From an uncultured Oscillospiraceae bacterium (lineage in GTDB: Bacteria > Bacillota > Clostridia > Oscillospirales > Acutalibacteraceae), in contig CASFRX010000023.1 in NCBI GenBank assembly GCA_949297075.1, positions 1 through 40,516 on the forward strand: a DNA stretch of 40,516 nucleotides. The letters are read 5' to 3'. Below the pieces are notes generated by a model. The model was not told where the DNA came from and ran no database searches. It was given only the letters and a program-made list of their open reading frames with translations. Below, piece after piece: positions 37,305 to 40,516 of the stretch. Each line of letters opens with the position of its first letter. Position 1 is the first letter of the stretch. A program made the translations under genes and the position numbers.

Positions 37305-38162
37305 TTATGGGTGCGCCATTTTGCTTTTTAGTATTTCGGTAAAGCTGTCTGATTTAATTCTTATAAACTCAGCCGCAACATCGGCGCACTGGACAACAGC
37401 TGTACAGCCGCAGCCAATTGGTACGGGAGCGTCACCGTCGCAAGATACGCAAAGCTCGGTTTCATCATCTTTAGTTGCGTAAACGCTCATGCGTGCGTCC
37501 TTGCTGAAAATAATCGGATAGCTGAAAAGGGAATGTGTACATATAGGAGTCAATATAATGCTTTCGATAGTCGGGTCTAAAACAGGACCGCCTGCCGAAA
37601 GGGAATATGCAGTTGAACCGGTTGGTGTGGCAAAAATTACACCGTCGCCCCAATAATTATTAACTAATCTGCCATCACTTTCAACGGTCAATTCAATAAT
37701 TGTGCGATTGATTTTTCTGGAGAACACTGCATCATTTATACATTTATGTTTCTTTACGCAAAGGCCGGATTCGTCGAACAGCAAAACTTCAAGCATCATT
37801 CGTTTATCAACGGTATATTCTCCGGTGAACAGCTTGCCGAGCAAATCAAGCTCATGCCTTTCAAGTCCCGCCATAAAGGCAAGCCTGCCTGCATTTATGC
37901 CGAGGATAGGCCTTTGGTATTTAGCGGCAATTTTGCCCGAATGAAGTATCGTTCCGTCTCCGCCGATAGCGATTGTTACATCAGCGGTTTCTATTGCTTT
38001 TTCAATATCTAAAAAGCACAAATATGTATCTGCGCCGAAATAATCCGAGCAGTAATCCGCCATAATAATCTGCGCATCGTGCTTTTTAAGGTTAGCTAAA
38101 ACATCCTGAGTTGTTTTAACTGCATGCTCTCTTGTTAAATTAGGAATAACTGCGATTTTCAT
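37305..38162 (-). CDS. nadK: NAD kinase
   Basis: Phosphorylates NAD to NADP. From ATG 38160-38162 (AAGGTG upstream) the product is 285 residues; a GTG four codons upstream is less likely. The GGDGT motif (IAIGGDGTILHSG, about 66-78) and the NAD-binding GDGVIFATPTGSTAYSLSAGGP stretch are intact. It sits between tlyA and argR. Confidence 0.95.
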   Translation of the reverse strand: MKIAVIPNLTREHAVKTTQDVLANLKKHDAQIIMADYCSDYFGADTYLCFLDIEKAIETADVTIAIGGDGTILHSGKIAAKYQRPILGINAGRLAFMAGLERHELDLLGKLFTGEYTVDKRMMLEVLLFDESGLCVKKHKCINDAVFSRKINRTIIELTVESDGRLVNNYWGDGVIFATPTGSTAYSLSAGGPVLDPTIESIILTPICTHSLFSYPIIFSKDARMSVYATKDDETELCVSCDGDAPVPIGCGCTAVVQCADVAAEFIRIKSDSFTEILKSKMAHP

Positions 38163-38187
38163 ACCACAATTCACCTTAATTCTTATA

Positions 38188-38994
38188 TTAGTCTTTGTCT
38201 AACGCATTGTGCGAAGCTTCAACAACCGCCAGCGGTGAAAATTCAGCATCTTCGGCATCGCTTTTAGCCAAATACAGCAGATATTCAATATTGCCCTCAG
38301 GTCCTTTAACAGGAGAAAACTCCAAACCCTTTACCGCAAAGCCGTTATCTTTAGCATAGCCGATACAGTTATTTATAACCTCCAAATGCACCGCTTTATC
38401 ACGCACTACGCCTTTTTTCCCTATTTTCTCTCTTCCTGCTTCAAACTGAGGCTTTACAAGGCAAACCGCTTCACCGTTTGCACTAAGCAGAGAATTAAGA
38501 ACGGGCAAAATAAGCTTGAGAGAAATAAAAGAAACATCAACGCTTGAAAAATCAATCTTATCGGGAATCTGTTCTTCGGTGACATATCTGAAATTAGTGC
38601 GTTCAAGGTTTATAACCCTTTCGTCGCTGCGAAGCTTCCAGGCGAGCTGACCGTAGCCAACATCAACAGCGTAAACTTTTGCTGCGCCGTTCATCAGCAT
38701 ACAATCCGTAAAACCGCCTGTTGAGGCGCCGACATCCATGCAAATCTTATCTTTGAGAGACAAGCCGAAGGCTTTTACCGCTTTATCAAGCTTATAGCCG
38801 CCTCGGCTGACAAAGGGCATTTTTTCGCCTCGGACTTCAATTTTGTCATCAGGCTTAACACTTGCGCCTGATTTAAGCTCTTTCTGACCGTTTAAATAAA
38901 CCTGACCTGCCATTATAAGTGCTTTTGCCTTTTCGCGGCTCTCAGCAAAGCCCAATTCAAAAACAGCTAAATCAAGCCTTTTCTTTTCAGCCAA
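38188..38994 (-). CDS. tlyA: TlyA-family rRNA 2'-O-methyltransferase with S4 domain
   Basis: Probably methylates ribose in rRNA. An N-terminal S4 domain (about 1-60) is followed by an FtsJ-like methyltransferase fold with DVGASTGGFTDCML, AVDVGYGQLAWKL and VDVSFISLKLI. The best start is TTG at 38992-38994, 8 nt after GGAGG; a GTG at 39003 lies inside that site. The product is 268 residues. It overlaps the dxs stop by 8 bases, so translation is likely coupled. Confidence 0.92.
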   Translation of the reverse strand: MAEKKRLDLAVFELGFAESREKAKALIMAGQVYLNGQKELKSGASVKPDDKIEVRGEKMPFVSRGGYKLDKAVKAFGLSLKDKICMDVGASTGGFTDCMLMNGAAKVYAVDVGYGQLAWKLRSDERVINLERTNFRYVTEEQIPDKIDFSSVDVSFISLKLILPVLNSLLSANGEAVCLVKPQFEAGREKIGKKGVVRDKAVHLEVINNCIGYAKDNGFAVKGLEFSPVKGPEGNIEYLLYLAKSDAEDAEFSPLAVVEASHNALDKD

Positions 38995-40516
38995 CAAAAG
39001 CACCTCCGACTATATCGAAAATTGATTGAGAGTCTAAATTATTCTTTTTGATTGTAGATTCAACGCTGCCCTGTTCAACAAAGCAATAATCAACAGCAGT
39101 AAGCTTATATTCTCCCTTATATCCGGATTCGAGAAGCCTCAAAGCAAGCTTTTCGCCTACTCCGCCGTTTTGTATACCCTCTTCAAAGAAGAATATATGC
39201 TTATCGTTTTTAAGGGCTTCAATTATGCCGGAATCAAGAGGTTTAATTTTATTGAGCTTAATAATTTTAACTGCCTTTCCCTGGTTTTTCAGCTCGTTCA
39301 CTGCCTTGCAGGCATTCGAGAATATTCTGCCGTAGGTTACAATCGATACATCTGCATTCTCATCTCCGTAAATATCAAACAAACCGTAAGTCGGTTTGAA
39401 ATCATCGGGAATTACAAATTCACCGCCCCTCGGATATCGGATAGCAACAACATTGCTGTCCTCATAAACAGCACGGTGCATATCGTGCTTTAACTCTTCA
39501 TAAGTTGTAGGAGAATATATGGTAAAATTCGATATTGTATTCATAAATGCAACATCAAATATACCCTGATGAGTTTCACCGTCTTCACCAACAAAGCCGG
39601 CACGATCAACAGCTATTATCATCTTGCGCTTTTGCAAAGCCGCATCGTGAATAAGCTGATCATAGCATCGCTGTAAAAAGGTTGAATAAACAACAAAGAA
39701 GGGTATCATTTCGCCCTTTGCAAGACCGCTTGCGAAAACAACTGCGTGCTCCTCTGCTATGCCAACATCAAAGAAGCGGTCGTTAAATTTATTACAAAAC
39801 TCGCTGAGCCCCGTACCCAAGGACATGGCGGCTGTAATTGCGCATATACGCTCATTCTCCTCTGCAAGTTCACAAAGATATTCACCGAATTTATCAGAAA
39901 AATTATCGCTTTTTGAAAGGGTCTCTCCAGTATCCATATCAAATTTAGAAATGCCGTGGAATACGCTGGGATTTTTCTCGGCAAGCTCGTATCCCTTGCC
40001 TTTTATTGTGTGAACATGGAGTAAAACAGGACTATTTATGTTTTTTGATTCCTCCAAAACCTCACAGAGCTTTTTGATATTGTGTCCGTCCACGGGTCCC
40101 ATATATCTAAAACCCAAATCCTCAAACATATTGCTGTTGTAAATCCTGTCTTTTATTTTTGTTTTGAGATTATAAACAGAAGTTGAAAGAGATTTACCGA
40201 CAACGGGAACATGGTTAAGCGTTCTTTCAAGGCCTGCTTTAAGCCTGAAATATCCTTTAGTGGTGCGGATATTTGTAAGATATTTTGAAACTGCACCTAC
40301 ATTTTGAGAAATGGACATTTCGTTGTCATTCAGAATAACAATGAGCTTTGCTTCCTGATTTCGTCCTGCATTGTTGAGAGCCTCATAGGTAAGGCCGCCT
40401 GTGAAAGCACCGTCACCTATCACGGCAACAGCATAGCCGTCCGTGCCTTTGATAAGCTCGGAAACACTTATACCGTAAGCAGATGAAATAGAAGTGCTGC
40501 TGTGTCCCGAACGGAA
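38987..40516 (-). CDS. dxs: 1-deoxy-D-xylulose-5-phosphate synthase, lacking N-terminus
   Basis: Thiamine diphosphate enzyme that opens the MEP isoprenoid pathway. The frame is open to the right edge; 509 residues are present and about 115 N-terminal residues are outside. SGHSSTSISSA at the edge, the thiamine-binding GDGAFTGGLTYEALNNAG and DRAGFVGEDGETHQGIFD are characteristic. A C-terminal transketolase domain ends with GGVGEKLALRLLESG. It is upstream of tlyA, nadK, argR and recN, a common clostridial order. Confidence 0.96.
   Translation of the reverse strand, partial: FRSGHSSTSISSAYGISVSELIKGTDGYAVAVIGDGAFTGGLTYEALNNAGRNQEAKLIVILNDNEMSISQNVGAVSKYLTNIRTTKGYFRLKAGLERTLNHVPVVGKSLSTSVYNLKTKIKDRIYNSNMFEDLGFRYMGPVDGHNIKKLCEVLEESKNINSPVLLHVHTIKGKGYELAEKNPSVFHGISKFDMDTGETLSKSDNFSDKFGEYLCELAEENERICAITAAMSLGTGLSEFCNKFNDRFFDVGIAEEHAVVFASGLAKGEMIPFFVVYSTFLQRCYDQLIHDAALQKRKMIIAVDRAGFVGEDGETHQGIFDVAFMNTISNFTIYSPTTYEELKHDMHRAVYEDSNVVAIRYPRGGEFVIPDDFKPTYGLFDIYGDENADVSIVTYGRIFSNACKAVNELKNQGKAVKIIKLNKIKPLDSGIIEALKNDKHIFFFEEGIQNGGVGEKLALRLLESGYKGEYKLTAVDYCFVEQGSVESTIKKNNLDSQSIFDIVGGAFVG

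Overview
The window looks like a chromosomal segment of a low-to-mid GC Firmicute of class Clostridia, probably a gut Oscillospirales/Ruminococcaceae-type organism. The grounds are T-box leaders, consensus sigma-A promoters with strong AGGAGG-type ribosome binding sites, a type III glutamine synthetase, an ECF-transporter module, a ClpE-like ATPase and the dxs-tlyA-nadK-argR-recN gene order. Both ends are cut: asnB lacks its C-terminal half at the left edge and dxs lacks about its first 115 residues at the right edge. No phage, IS element, CRISPR array, rRNA or tRNA gene was seen.

Region 1 (1-10969) is a nitrogen-assimilation island. On the minus strand lie gdhA, glnN (type III glutamine synthetase) and asnB. 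Divergent from gdhA on the plus strand is an operon with three separately encoded glutamate synthase domains (glutaminase, ferredoxin/FMN domain, GXGXG domain), a short iron-sulfur/oxidoreductase ORF, a type I glutamine synthetase and an ANTAR-domain antitermination regulator. The leaders of the operon, gdhA and glnN each carry a small hairpin with an AxxGxx hexaloop whose 3' half is also the 5' arm of an intrinsic terminator. This is the known layout of ANTAR-protein targets. A weaker candidate precedes asnB. The inference is that the regulator encoded at 10385-10969 antiterminates its own operon and the neighbouring genes. Two departures stand out: only one hexaloop hairpin per leader is obvious (two are usual), and the regulator's receiver domain lacks phosphorylation residues. 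The ORF at 7966-8397 appears to join the first about 40 residues of a ferredoxin to the last about 100 residues of an FAD/NAD(P)H oxidoreductase, so the expected electron-input subunits seem lost by deletion.

Region 2 (11088-18241, minus strand) has a TrpB2-type tryptophan synthase beta chain under a Trp-specific T-box, a TauE/SafE anion exporter, a large cytoplasmic glycoside hydrolase of the alpha/alpha-barrel type, a decayed gene remnant, and two tandem acyltransferases.

Region 3 (18259-40516, minus strand) is housekeeping: a ClpE-like ATPase, pgsA, a CvpA-family protein, a DUF5711-like protein, truA, ecfT-ecfA2-ecfA1, an RNA methyltransferase, glmM, ruvB-ruvA-ruvC, a penicillin-binding transpeptidase, tyrS under a Tyr T-box, a sugar isomerase-like TIM-barrel protein, recN, argR, nadK, tlyA and dxs. 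Most genes are tightly packed or overlapping, consistent with several operons.
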